Assembly: GCA_013815465.1 (NCBI GenBank)
Contig: JACDGE010000018.1
Span: 1 to 35,154 of the forward strand
Length of the DNA: 35,154 nucleotides
Source of the DNA: Alphaproteobacteria bacterium
Lineage (GTDB): Bacteria; Pseudomonadota; Alphaproteobacteria; UBA9655
Direction: 5' to 3'
The notes beneath the pieces are model-generated. The model was not told the DNA's origin, did not search any database, and worked only from the letters and a program-made list of their open reading frames with translations. This document shows positions 1 to 7,539 of this stretch, piece by piece. Numbering within the stretch: position 1 is the first letter of the stretch; each line of letters opens with the position of its first letter. The translations under genes were made by a program, and so were the position numbers.

Positions 1-1079
1 GTCATAGCCGTTGATGCGGTCGTCGTGGGTGATATCGTTGCTGAAGGCATTGTCGTCTGCGTCAACGCTGGCTCAGTCCTAGAGGCTGTAGAGACTGGAG
101 TTGCCGTCGCGGTTGATGCGGTCGCCGTAGTTGATGTGGATTTATTACTTTTGTTCGAAAGGAAATTACTTAGAAAATTTCTTGCATTATTAAAAGACGT
201 TGTAGTTGTTATTGCCGTCGCGGTTGATGCGGTCGTCGTGGGTGATATCGTTGCTGAAGGCATTGTCGTCTGCGTCAACGCTGGCTCAGTCCTAGAGGCT
301 GTAGAGACTGGAGTTGCCGTAACCGTTGTCGCGGTCGTCTTGGGTGATATCGTTGCTGAAGGCATTGTCGTCTGTGTCAACGCTGGCTCAGTCCCAGAGG
401 TTGTAGAGACTGGAGTTGCCGTAACCGTTGTCGCGGTCGTCGTGGGCGATGTCATTGCTGAAGGCATCGCTGTCTGTGTCAACGCTGGCTCAGTCATGGA
501 GGCTGTAGAAACTGGATTTACCATCGCCGCTAATGTTACTGTTGTTGGCCTCTGCATTACTGCTGAAAGCCCTTCTTGAACTTGAGGCGCTGGCCTCTCT
601 ACTCGAAATAGATCCTGACGTTGAATGTCTGCTTCTTGTGCGGCTATTAGAGGCCGCATTTGAAATTGAGATTGATAACGCTGGATTGTTGTTTGAAGTT
701 CCTGCAATTGAGAACTAAATTGTTGTAGTTGAATTTGAAGTTGAGCAACTCGATGCTTAAGAGGTATACGTGCTAGCCTTCTTTGCCTGACTTTATTCTC
801 AACTATATACTTTCTTTGAGCTTGCCGGCTTCTGCGATCGGCAGATTTTTTTGCTCGAACCCTGACTTTATGAGCAGCAAGAGCTTCTTGGCGAATCACT
901 TTTTTGGAATGTAAGAGGGCTTTTTTTTGTGTAAAAGATATGGAAACTTTTGATGGATGAGTTAAAGACTCCCCAGGCTGAGAGCTACTGAAGAGAAAAG
1001 AAGATGAAAGTAAAACAATCGTAAAAACTTTAATCGACTTGTCGAAACTAAATTTTTGGTTCGTTTTAAGTAAAAACAT
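1..1079 (-). CDS. Secreted Thr/Ser/Pro-rich tandem-repeat protein, C-terminus off the window
   Basis: Read on the minus strand, a frame stays open from an ATG at 1079 to the left edge (359 codons), so the C-terminus is missing. AAAGGA lies about ten bases upstream of the ATG. Residues about 18-33 are hydrophobic (IKVFTIVLLSSSFLF) and look like a signal peptide. A basic stretch rich in Arg, Lys and Gln follows, then a Gln-rich segment around residues 110-145 that could form a coiled coil. From about residue 180 the protein is almost only Thr, Ala, Ser, Pro and Val, built from a 34-residue repeat containing TEPALTQTTMPSATISP. One asparagine-rich spacer interrupts the array. I do not recognise the family. 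The composition is mucin-like, and a surface-exposed or host-contacting role is inference only. The plus-strand reading frames here are shadows of the repeats. Confidence 0.75.
   Translation of the reverse strand, partial: MFLLKTNQKFSFDKSIKVFTIVLLSSSFLFSSSQPGESLTHPSKVSISFTQKKALLHSKKVIRQEALAAHKVRVRAKKSADRRSRQAQRKYIVENKVRQRRLARIPLKHRVAQLQIQLQQFSSQLQELQTTIQRYQSQFQMRPLIAAQEADIQRQDLFRVERPAPQVQEGLSAVMQRPTTVTLAAMVNPVSTASMTEPALTQTAMPSAMTSPTTTATTVTATPVSTTSGTEPALTQTTMPSATISPKTTATTVTATPVSTASRTEPALTQTTMPSATISPTTTASTATAITTTTSFNNARNFLSNFLSNKSNKSTSTTATASTATATPVSTASRTEPALTQTTMPSATISPTTTASTAM
28..546 (-). repeat. 102-bp in-frame tandem repeat (minisatellite) inside the secreted protein gene
   Basis: Units begin at 28, 241, 343 and 445. 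The last three are exactly 102 bases apart and contiguous; the unit at 28 is separated by an extra 111 bases of mostly different sequence (about 130-213). All distances are multiples of three, so the protein frame is kept (34 residues per unit). Copies 241 and 343 are nearly identical; the copy at 445 has diverged most, especially at its end. The array runs off the window at position 1, so the true copy number is unknown. Confidence 0.9.
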
Positions 1080-1779
1080 TATAAATCATCCTTTTCTAAT
1101 TTTCAAATTATATAGTAATTTAATAGATATCAGATAATAAGAAAAAAAAAGAGTAGAATATAAAAAAATAATTAAACTTTAGTTTTAGAAATCTCGAGAG
1201 TAAGGTTGGCTCGTCTCCTCTGTAGCATACCAAAATTACGCAACTTGTTGCATTTTCTTAAGAGACAAGATGGCGAAATAACCCATGAACATTACAACTT
1301 TAAAAGCGACACCCTATCGAACTCCTGTTTTGCTCACACTTGCCTGCATGGATTTAGGTCGTTAATCCTTCAAAACAAACTTTTTGAGGAAAAGCCAGTC
1401 TACCGTCGGGGAAAAAAAGGAGTGAAGGGTTTATAGGAACTCTCTCGAAATTTAGGGCAGTTGTAAAGATGCTTCAAAACCATATGTGGTTTCTAGGCGT
1501 TGCCTTTAATAGGGCTATCGAGAGATGCTGTTCATGGTATGATCAAACCTATAGCGTATTTTCATACTAAAGATAGGCACGAGTTAAGAAAAAATCAAGG
1601 ATAGTTCATGCTCAGGTATGAGTTTAGTGAGGGCGATTGGCTACGAATCAACCCCTTACCCGGTGCTTTATCGGCTTTGAGGAAGCGGGGAAGCCTACAA
1701 TTGCGAAGAAACGCATTGTTTAATCTGTAGGCCCAGTTTATAGTAAAAATATAAAATTGAATTTGATAAAGGTATTGCT
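1080..1779. other. 700-bp gene-poor region with short inverted repeats
   Basis: No convincing gene is seen. The stretch contains an AT-rich part (1100-1185) just upstream of the repeat-protein gene, then several small dyads. CTCTCGA at 1442-1448 pairs with TCGAGAG at 1518-1524. AAACCA-TATG-TGGTTT forms a hairpin at 1477-1492. GCCTACA at 1693-1699 pairs with TGTAGGC at 1726-1732, with an inner TGCG/CGCA stem. A 76-codon TTG-initiated frame at 1206-1436 has weak initiation signals and no family I recognise. The area may be decayed mobile DNA or encode a small RNA; neither can be shown from sequence alone. Confidence 0.4.
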
Positions 1780-2811
1780 ATGTATAAAATAAAATTGATT
1801 AACATTCTTTTTGTTGTAAATTTTTTATTGTGGAGTTCTTTTTCAGCGACCGCAAGCTCACTTTTTCCAGAAATTGTTGGCGTAAAAACCGTATTTTATT
1901 ATGATTCCGCAAGACTCCGCCCTCTCGTTGGCAACATCTATTACCCGGTTGATAAGAATATACAAGGTGAAGATAAAGCTGATCCAATGGTGCACGCAAA
2001 GGAAGCAAAGAATGCTCCTGTGAAACGATCGAAAGAACCTTATCCTTTAATTATCATCTCTCATGGCTATGGTGGGTCCCGTGAGCATCTATCTTGGCTA
2101 GCAGAAGCCTTAACAAATGCAGGGTACATTGTGGCAACAATAGATCACTTTGGGAATACAGCCTCTTTTGATACCCCTAAAATAGCCCTTCAGAGATGGC
2201 TCCGCCCTCAAGATATTAGCGCTTTTTTAGATAATTTTCTTAAGGATCCTGAGTTTTCTTCCCTCATCGAAACAAATCATATAGGTTTTGCGGGTTACTC
2301 ACTTGGGGGGTTAACCGGCATTTGGCTCGCAGGGGGGATTGCTGATCAATTTACCAAACCCATCGTTGGTAAATCCTCAATCTATGAGCTGGCCCGCGAT
2401 GCGACGGAACAAGATGTCGACAGCATAGACTACGATCAAGCCCTTAAATCTTATATGGATGCCCGCATCAAAGCTGAATTTTTGATGGCACCCGCTCACG
2501 GTCAATCTTTTAGTACAAAGGGGCTAAAAAATATCCATATCCCTATCCTTATCGTAGTAGGAGAAAATGATAAAGTAACTCCCCCCTCACAGCACGCTGA
2601 TCATTATGCTAAATCTATCCCGGGTGTAAAATTAGATCTTTTAAAAGGCAATGTTTCCCATTATGTCTTTCGAAATCAAATCAGACCCGATAAAATTAAC
2701 TGCGTAAGTTCTTTTGAATTTGAAGTAGATCCTTCAGTAGATATTAAGGCCCTTCACGAAGAAACGGCGGGTCTTGCAATTGACTTTTTTAATAAACACC
2801 TAAAAAAGTGA
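1780..2811 (+). CDS. Secreted alpha/beta-hydrolase (dienelactone hydrolase/PAF-acetylhydrolase-like)
   Basis: 343 residues. A signal peptide or N-terminal anchor covers residues 1-26, with Ala-Ser cleavage-like residues at its end. The fold signature is clear: an oxyanion-type SHGYGG at 94-99, the nucleophile elbow GYSLGG with Ser174, a probable acid in VVGENDKVTPP (Asp264) and a catalytic His in NVSHYVF (His294). This spacing fits the predicted dienelactone-hydrolase group (COG4188-like), periplasmic or exported ester hydrolases. The substrate is unknown; lipid or short-chain esters are possible. Upstream is AAAGG seven bases before the ATG. The gene stands alone, with a long non-coding region before it and an acetyltransferase 80-90 bases after it. 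Confidence 0.85.
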   Translation: MYKIKLINILFVVNFLLWSSFSATASSLFPEIVGVKTVFYYDSARLRPLVGNIYYPVDKNIQGEDKADPMVHAKEAKNAPVKRSKEPYPLIIISHGYGGSREHLSWLAEALTNAGYIVATIDHFGNTASFDTPKIALQRWLRPQDISAFLDNFLKDPEFSSLIETNHIGFAGYSLGGLTGIWLAGGIADQFTKPIVGKSSIYELARDATEQDVDSIDYDQALKSYMDARIKAEFLMAPAHGQSFSTKGLKNIHIPILIVVGENDKVTPPSQHADHYAKSIPGVKLDLLKGNVSHYVFRNQIRPDKINCVSSFEFEVDPSVDIKALHEETAGLAIDFFNKHLKK

Positions 2812-2895
2812 TTCTCAAGGTGTTGTGTTTGGTCCTCAAAAAGAAGCTCTGGAAAAGACAAGAGCTAATAATTTTTGGCATTTGGGAGAGCTGGA

Positions 2896-3390
2896 GTGTG
2901 TCTGAACATTAGGCAACTTAACGTGGAAGACTGGGCCCTATGGAAACACATTCGTCTTGAAGCTCTTAAACTTCATCCAGAAGCTTTCGGTGGTTCTTAC
3001 GAAGAAGAATCATTGTGGACCGATGAAGAATTTAAGAAAGGCCTCGTAAAAAGCGATATATTTGGAGCATTTGTTGATAATAAACTGGTGGGAGTCGCCG
3101 GATTTTTTATCTATGGGCTTCAAAAACTAAAGCACAGAGGGATGCTTTTTACTTTATATGTGAAAAAAGAAAACCGAGGCTTCGGTATTGCCACTCAGTT
3201 TATGGAAACAGTGATCGAGCATGCTCGGACACGCGTTCTTCAGCTGCATTGTACGGTTATTACAGGTAATGAGAGTGCAATTAGGCTATACCAGCGGCAT
3301 GGATTCCAGATTTTTGGAACGGAGCCCCGATCCTTAAAAGTGGGTGAAACTTTTCATGACTTGCATCTGATGGTGTTAAAGTTCGATTAA
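2896..3390 (+). CDS. GNAT-family N-acetyltransferase
   Basis: About 164 residues from a GTG at 2896, preceded by GGGAG at a seven-base spacing; a TTG at 2875 would add seven residues (MAFGRAG) that the family does not need. The N-terminus NIRQLNVEDW is typical of GNAT strand 1. The acetyl-CoA loop is seen in ENRGFGIATQFME, and the C-terminal strand/helix in NESAIRLYQRHGFQIFG. This resembles small-molecule or protein N-terminal acetyltransferases of the RimI-like superfamily; the acceptor cannot be told. It follows the hydrolase gene on the same strand. The bases just before it carry a reading-frame fragment in another phase, so the 5' end may have been rearranged. Confidence 0.8.
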   Translation: MCLNIRQLNVEDWALWKHIRLEALKLHPEAFGGSYEEESLWTDEEFKKGLVKSDIFGAFVDNKLVGVAGFFIYGLQKLKHRGMLFTLYVKKENRGFGIATQFMETVIEHARTRVLQLHCTVITGNESAIRLYQRHGFQIFGTEPRSLKVGETFHDLHLMVLKFD

Positions 3391-3451
3391 TTTTGAGTTA
3401 TGGCCTTCTAAAATGATAAAGAAACTATCGTCAAGTTTCTCGGGGGTGGTG

Positions 3452-3478
3452 CCAAGAGAGGCTATTCACCTCTCTTGG
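3452..3478. terminator. 10-bp perfect hairpin between convergent genes
   Basis: CCAAGAGAGG (3452-3461) and CCTCTCTTGG (3469-3478) form a perfect ten-pair stem with a seven-base loop. It lies between the 3' ends of the acetyltransferase (plus) and the symporter (minus). It could end transcription from both sides, although neither side has a long T run, so efficiency is uncertain. Confidence 0.5.
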
Positions 3479-3485
3479 ACCTTCT

Positions 3486-4655
3486 TTAGGAAAAATCAGG
3501 CCTGGGCTTAAACCTCTCGAACGCAAGAATTATCTTCCCCATCACTTGTGCAAAGCCTCCATTTCCGAGCACATTTGCACTCGTAATAACAGGATCAAAT
3601 AAAATGTAAAGGGCTGTGATGAGAGACATCATTTCCGCATTAAATCCCAAATGCGTTTCAAGGATAGGGAGCATGACCAGGATGCCTCCCCCCGGTACGG
3701 CAGCAACAGAAAACTTAGCCAAAACAAAATAGAAAGCAAAGACGACGTAACTGATCATTGACGGCTCTGCAATTCCATAGTTTTTTAAAATAGCAAAAGC
3801 AAAGATAGGGATTGCAAAGCAATCACCAATCAGATGGATATTGACCGTTGCTGGAATGACGGACCGCACTAAAGTCGGGTCCTGCGCATTTTGTTCAGCA
3901 CCTAAAATAGTGAGAGGCATGGCGGCCGCACTTGACATTGTACTAAAGCCCGTGATGGTCGCGGGGAGCATATTCTGAAGACTCTTTAAGAATGCCTTGA
4001 CCTTGAAACGATTAACGCACATGTAGATGAATCCAATATAAGCAAACTGCGAAATGGCAATCACCAGAAAGATCAAAGCGTAATCTTCGATGATTCTTGC
4101 GATGAGCCCCTCAAACTGCAACTTAACCACAAACCCGGCAATAAATAAGGGGATAAGAATAGTAAAAAGAGATAAGATTTTCATTGTGATTTTCTCGAAC
4201 AGGTCGGAAACCTTATGGGCCAGGCGGGGTTGTAACAGCGAAGAAATCACTCCCAAGATAAGGGCCGTAAACATAGCCTTATCATTTGCGATGAGTTTTG
4301 GGAGCTCAAAAGTCCAATAGGGCTCTAACTCCTGAACATTCTGCGGCAAGACAAGAGAGAGATCAAAATAATAAACGCCCGATCCTACTGTATAACTGAG
4401 AAGGGTTGAAAAAAAATTAGAGAGACAAACACTGGCTAAAATTAAAACAATGACTTTTGTGGCATTATGAGCAAGCTGGGACGCTACTTTAAACAGAAGC
4501 CCAAAGATAATCAGGGGCAGCAAGAAAACAATAAGAGATTTAATAGATAAACTTATACCGTAAATGATCGATTTCATTTCCCAAGACATAAATGGTTCTA
4601 AAATGATAATGGCGATAATCACCACCATTAAAATAAATGGCATTTTTCTAAACAT
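3486..4655 (-). CDS. Dicarboxylate/amino acid:cation symporter (SDF family)
   Basis: 389 residues, strongly hydrophobic, with the landmarks of the glutamate-transporter (GltPh/DctA) fold. FSTMSSAAAMP corresponds to the hairpin-1 serine-rich motif. IPATVNIHLIGD corresponds to the TM7 NMDGT region. AVPGGGILVMLP corresponds to hairpin 2. FDPVITSANVLGN corresponds to the TM8 substrate site. It is an inner-membrane secondary importer driven by Na+ or H+. In TM8 the family DxxRTxxN motif keeps Asp, Thr and Asn, but Ile replaces the Arg that binds the side-chain carboxylate of acidic substrates. A neutral or otherwise altered substrate is therefore likely (inference). AGAAGGA lies just upstream of the ATG at 4655. 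Transcribed alone. Confidence 0.9.
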   Translation of the reverse strand: MFRKMPFILMVVIIAIIILEPFMSWEMKSIIYGISLSIKSLIVFLLPLIIFGLLFKVASQLAHNATKVIVLILASVCLSNFFSTLLSYTVGSGVYYFDLSLVLPQNVQELEPYWTFELPKLIANDKAMFTALILGVISSLLQPRLAHKVSDLFEKITMKILSLFTILIPLFIAGFVVKLQFEGLIARIIEDYALIFLVIAISQFAYIGFIYMCVNRFKVKAFLKSLQNMLPATITGFSTMSSAAAMPLTILGAEQNAQDPTLVRSVIPATVNIHLIGDCFAIPIFAFAILKNYGIAEPSMISYVVFAFYFVLAKFSVAAVPGGGILVMLPILETHLGFNAEMMSLITALYILFDPVITSANVLGNGGFAQVMGKIILAFERFKPRPDFS

Positions 4656-4816
4656 GAGTTAGATCCTTCTTAATAGAGTTGTTAAAAAATAAAAGATATG
4701 AAGTTTGGGTGAGAAGGAGCTATTACCGGCAACAGCCGGTTGGCGTGGTGTAGAAAAATGTAGAGACCGCTATGGGTATCACTTTATATGCCATGCAAAA
4801 AATTCATTTATTTTAA

Positions 4817-4950
4817 TAGACCTCTTGCGAAGCTCATTCTCGCTCCCCCTCGACTGTCATCCCGCACTTGTTTCGGGATCTCTTTTAGATGCTGAAACAA
4901 GTTCAGCATGACAACTGTGGGGTAGTATAGAGATTTTCGAAAGAGGTCTA
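4817..4950. mobile_element. 134-bp MITE-like element with 15-bp terminal inverted repeats
   Basis: TAGACCTCTTGCGAA at 4817-4831 and TTCGAAAGAGGTCTA at 4936-4950 are inverted copies matching at 14 of 15 positions. The 134-bp interval has no coding capacity for a transposase and carries a 57-bp palindrome in its centre. TA-rich sequence flanks both ends. This is the layout of a non-autonomous (MITE-like) insertion. The parent element is not in the window. Confidence 0.6.
4856..4912. repeat. 57-bp palindromic repeat, family A copy 1
   Basis: Starts with GTCATCCCGCACTTGTTTCG and ends with AAACAAGTTCAGCATGAC; the two halves are imperfect inverted copies, so the whole unit can fold into one long hairpin. 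A second copy of exactly the same length and plan lies at 20929-20985. Confidence 0.8.
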
Positions 4951-5168
4951 ATATAAGATCTCATCGCATAAATGTAAAGAGCAGTGGAAAATTTTTAAAA
5001 GCCATAGCTACTTCCCCCACGCCACTCAGGGGATCACCTGCCCTTTGGGGTACATGGGGAGCTATTTGCGCTTGTCGTCACACAGCACGTTCTCATGGGG
5101 GACCTTTTCATCTTCCAAAATAGATTTTGTTGTCATAGGCTTGAGAAACAATCAAAATTTCCTCATGA

Positions 5169-6395
5169 TCAACGTTTTCTAGATATCACAACTAGCTCAA
5201 ATACAATCCAGGATAGGGCTGAACACATCATAAATAGGGATGCGAGCGGGACTTGGTCTGTCTCTGGTAAATAGGAGACGAGAGCACTAACGACAGCCCC
5301 CCCACCCAATTGCATGAAGCTGTAAAGGGAACCTGCATATCCCGCTATTTTATTAAAAGACGCAAAGGCGCCAGCAAAAATACTGGGCCAGAGAAGTGTG
5401 CTCCCAAAGTAAAACAGGATCATGGGTGCGACAATAACGGCCGTGTTAATCCCGTAGATGAATTTCAATGCCAACATCAAACCGCCGGCCATAAACATGA
5501 GCGCCCATCCCATGCGTAGCATAAAGTGAGTGCCATGCTTTACAACCATTTTTCCATTCACTAAGCCTGCAAGGATCATGGAGCCCCCACCTCCAAGCAG
5601 AGTAATCCAGCCAAATTCTACCGGGCTTATCCCGACTATTTTTATCAACAAAACGGGACCGGCAGTAAACCATGCAAAGAATGCGCCATAGCTTAGAAAG
5701 GTGCAAATCGTATAACCCATGAAGACGCGGCTGGATAAGAGCTGTCCAAATGCGTATGCAATAAACTTCCTGCTAAGTCGCTCTTTATGATGATGGATAC
5801 TGGTTTCTTTAAAAAAGATAAAAACAATCAATATGGTTGTTAAAGCATACAGTATTAAGAAAAGGAAACTGGACCTCCAGCCAAAATAAGTTTGTAAATA
5901 ACCCCCCAATGTCGGTGCTGCAGGAACAATAAACGGTATTGCTATCGAGAGATATCCTCCATATTTAGCGAGTTGTGGGCCATCAAAAGAATCTCTAAAA
6001 ATTGCCCGCCAAAGAGATGCTCCTGCGCCCGCCCCAAGTCCCTGTATAAAGCGTCCCAAGAGAAGCACTTCAATACTTGGGGCAAAAAAACATACCAAAC
6101 TCCCTGCCGTTATAATGAGTAGCCCGATAATCAATGGATGTCTTCTGCCAACTCCATCGGAAATTGGGCCATAGACCAATTGGGATATTGAGAGACCCAC
6201 CATAAATATAGCCAGTGTCCATTGGACTTCTTCTATAGTTGTTTTTAAACCATCTGCTATAGCCGGTATCGAAGGGATATAAATATCCGATGAAACGCCT
6301 GCAAGACAAGCAACAAGCACAACAACGAGAAATAGCAGCAGGTTTGATTTCATTTTTGCATCTATTGTAGGCAAGGATTGGGGATTCTGGCTCAC
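5169..6395 (-). CDS. MFS multidrug efflux transporter (Bcr/CflA type)
   Basis: 408 residues, with about twelve membrane segments. DIYIPSIPAIADGL in TM1 is the Bcr/CflA version of the family signature. YGPISDGVGRRHPLIIGL is the MFS motif A loop between TM2 and TM3. LGRFIQGLGAGAG (TM4) and VPAAPTLGGYL (TM5, drug-antiporter motif C) point to drug:H+ antiport. The start is a GTG at 6395 with GGGAAGG just upstream. It overlaps the stop of the upstream gene by four bases (GTGA), which suggests translational coupling. An internal ATG (residue 15) is a less likely alternative start. Its partner is a GrpB-GNAT fusion enzyme, so a modify-and-export module is possible (inference). Substrate unknown. Confidence 0.9.
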   Translation of the reverse strand: MSQNPQSLPTIDAKMKSNLLLFLVVVLVACLAGVSSDIYIPSIPAIADGLKTTIEEVQWTLAIFMVGLSISQLVYGPISDGVGRRHPLIIGLLIITAGSLVCFFAPSIEVLLLGRFIQGLGAGAGASLWRAIFRDSFDGPQLAKYGGYLSIAIPFIVPAAPTLGGYLQTYFGWRSSFLFLILYALTTILIVFIFFKETSIHHHKERLSRKFIAYAFGQLLSSRVFMGYTICTFLSYGAFFAWFTAGPVLLIKIVGISPVEFGWITLLGGGGSMILAGLVNGKMVVKHGTHFMLRMGWALMFMAGGLMLALKFIYGINTAVIVAPMILFYFGSTLLWPSIFAGAFASFNKIAGYAGSLYSFMQLGGGAVVSALVSYLPETDQVPLASLFMMCSALSWIVFELVVISRKR

Positions 6396-7342
6396 AACAC
6401 CTTCCCCATATCCGTATCTTGTGGATCGCTTTCATGGCCATTGGGATCATTGAATGGCATTTCCGTATAGCCGTATTTGAGGTAGAACGGATAGGCATCA
6501 GGAGAGGCTTGTGTATGCAAGGCCTTGAACCCTTTCCCTTTAAGCCAGCGCTCACAGAGGGAGAGAAAGTGTCCTCCCAAACCTTGTCCTCTTAAAGATT
6601 CATTAATCACAATAATCCGTAAAGCGGCTCTTTGCTCTGGCCAGAGCTGGGTGTGGGCATAACCGATAATGTTGGTTCCCTGATACAATACCAAGTGGGT
6701 ATGGTCTTGATGATCGAAGGTCCATGTATAGGGATCTGCAATGGGAATTTTATCGAAAAAAGTCCGGTTTCTGAAGGTACGTGCAGCTTCCCATTCATCA
6801 TGATGGGTACAAATCATCATGCGCAGGCCTTTAAAGCCTGCTTGATCCAGTATTTTCTTGATAAAGGCATCTTTCCCCAAATTAAACGTACTTACTGTCG
6901 CCTTCGTTTTTTGGTGCGAAGACTCTTGCTCCACTAAGCTCAGCTTCAAGTTTGCGTATGCTTGCCTGGCATCCGGATGGTTACGTAAAAAGTCCCGAAA
7001 TAAGAGATTGAGTTCAATCTCAGGATTCCCTTCCTCAAAAACATGCAAATTAATATTCGGGAGAGGGGGCCTTTTCCTGAAGCCAAGATGAAGGGGGATG
7101 TTAAATTCTCCCCTGTATTCGTAAGCCAATTTTTCAAGGTCTCGTATGAGAGAGTGCATCGTCTTTACAGATAGGATAATATCGATTTTAGGCTTCGCAC
7201 AAAGCCCAGGCACAGCAGTGGAACCAATATGGTGAATGGCGATACAGTTCTCTCCTAAAGATTGCTTAATTTTTGCAGCCTCCTCCTCAAACATTTGAGG
7301 CCAAGCGGGGTTATAAGGAAGGATTTCAATTTTGCGGGTCAT
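6392..7342 (-). CDS. GrpB (UPF0157) nucleotidyltransferase-like and GNAT acetyltransferase fusion
   Basis: 316 residues in two domains. Residues 1-165 are a GrpB/UPF0157 domain, a minimal nucleotidyltransferase fold, with the typical NPAWP near the start, HIGSTAVPGLCAKPKIDI at about 38-55, and the IELN motif around 109-112. Residues about 175-316 are a GNAT domain with the acetyl-CoA loop RGQGLGGHFLSLCERW at 251-266 and a C-terminal AYPFYLKYGY. Standalone GrpB proteins are about 170-180 residues, so this is a genuine two-domain fusion. The nucleotidyltransferase and GNAT folds are both used by antibiotic-modifying enzymes, but the actual substrate here is unknown. The gene is followed, with a four-base overlap, by a Bcr/CflA efflux pump. 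Confidence 0.88.
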   Translation of the reverse strand: MTRKIEILPYNPAWPQMFEEEAAKIKQSLGENCIAIHHIGSTAVPGLCAKPKIDIILSVKTMHSLIRDLEKLAYEYRGEFNIPLHLGFRKRPPLPNINLHVFEEGNPEIELNLLFRDFLRNHPDARQAYANLKLSLVEQESSHQKTKATVSTFNLGKDAFIKKILDQAGFKGLRMMICTHHDEWEAARTFRNRTFFDKIPIADPYTWTFDHQDHTHLVLYQGTNIIGYAHTQLWPEQRAALRIIVINESLRGQGLGGHFLSLCERWLKGKGFKALHTQASPDAYPFYLKYGYTEMPFNDPNGHESDPQDTDMGKVL

Positions 7343-7539
7343 GGGGGGACTTATCTCTAGAATATTTACTTGGCGAAAGGTACTCTAATGAATTAGAAAT
7401 GTGAAGAACAAAATGCATCCAGAAGTTTTTCGCCTATGAGGATTACTTTTAAGTCATTCTTAGAAAAATAATCTCACAGTGTCCGTGATTTTTTAGAAGA
7501 GGTGGGGATAGAAAGCAAAAACGACCGAATAGTCCACTT

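Larger units (their letters stand above)
4656..5168. other. 513-bp intergenic region with repeat element and hairpins
   Basis: Holds a small element with terminal inverted repeats (4817-4950) and a nested 57-bp palindrome, both listed separately. ACCGGC-AACA-GCCGGT forms a hairpin near 4727-4742. At 5004-5065, ATAGCT and AGCTAT bracket C-rich and G-rich runs that could pair. On the minus strand, 5136-5062 reads as a 24-codon hydrophilic peptide starting MTTKSILEDEKVPHEN; it has no ribosome-binding site and may be a remnant. No full gene is seen. Confidence 0.5.

Noticed and set aside
1-546. Possible CRISPR array
   Set aside because: Direct repeats are 102 bp, contiguous and in coding frame, without unique spacers of 30-40 bp.
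25-718. Plus-strand frames of 184 and 61 codons rich in Val and Leu
   Set aside because: They are antisense to the repeat-protein gene, lack a ribosome-binding site, and their repeated pattern comes from the same 102-bp units; the minus frame has a signal peptide and a good binding site.
1206-1436. 76-codon plus-strand frame from a TTG
   Set aside because: No good binding site, no recognised family, and it lies in a repeat-rich gap; kept only as a note.
4705-4911. 68-codon plus-strand frame
   Set aside because: It reads through the hairpin and the palindromic repeat; composition does not look coding.
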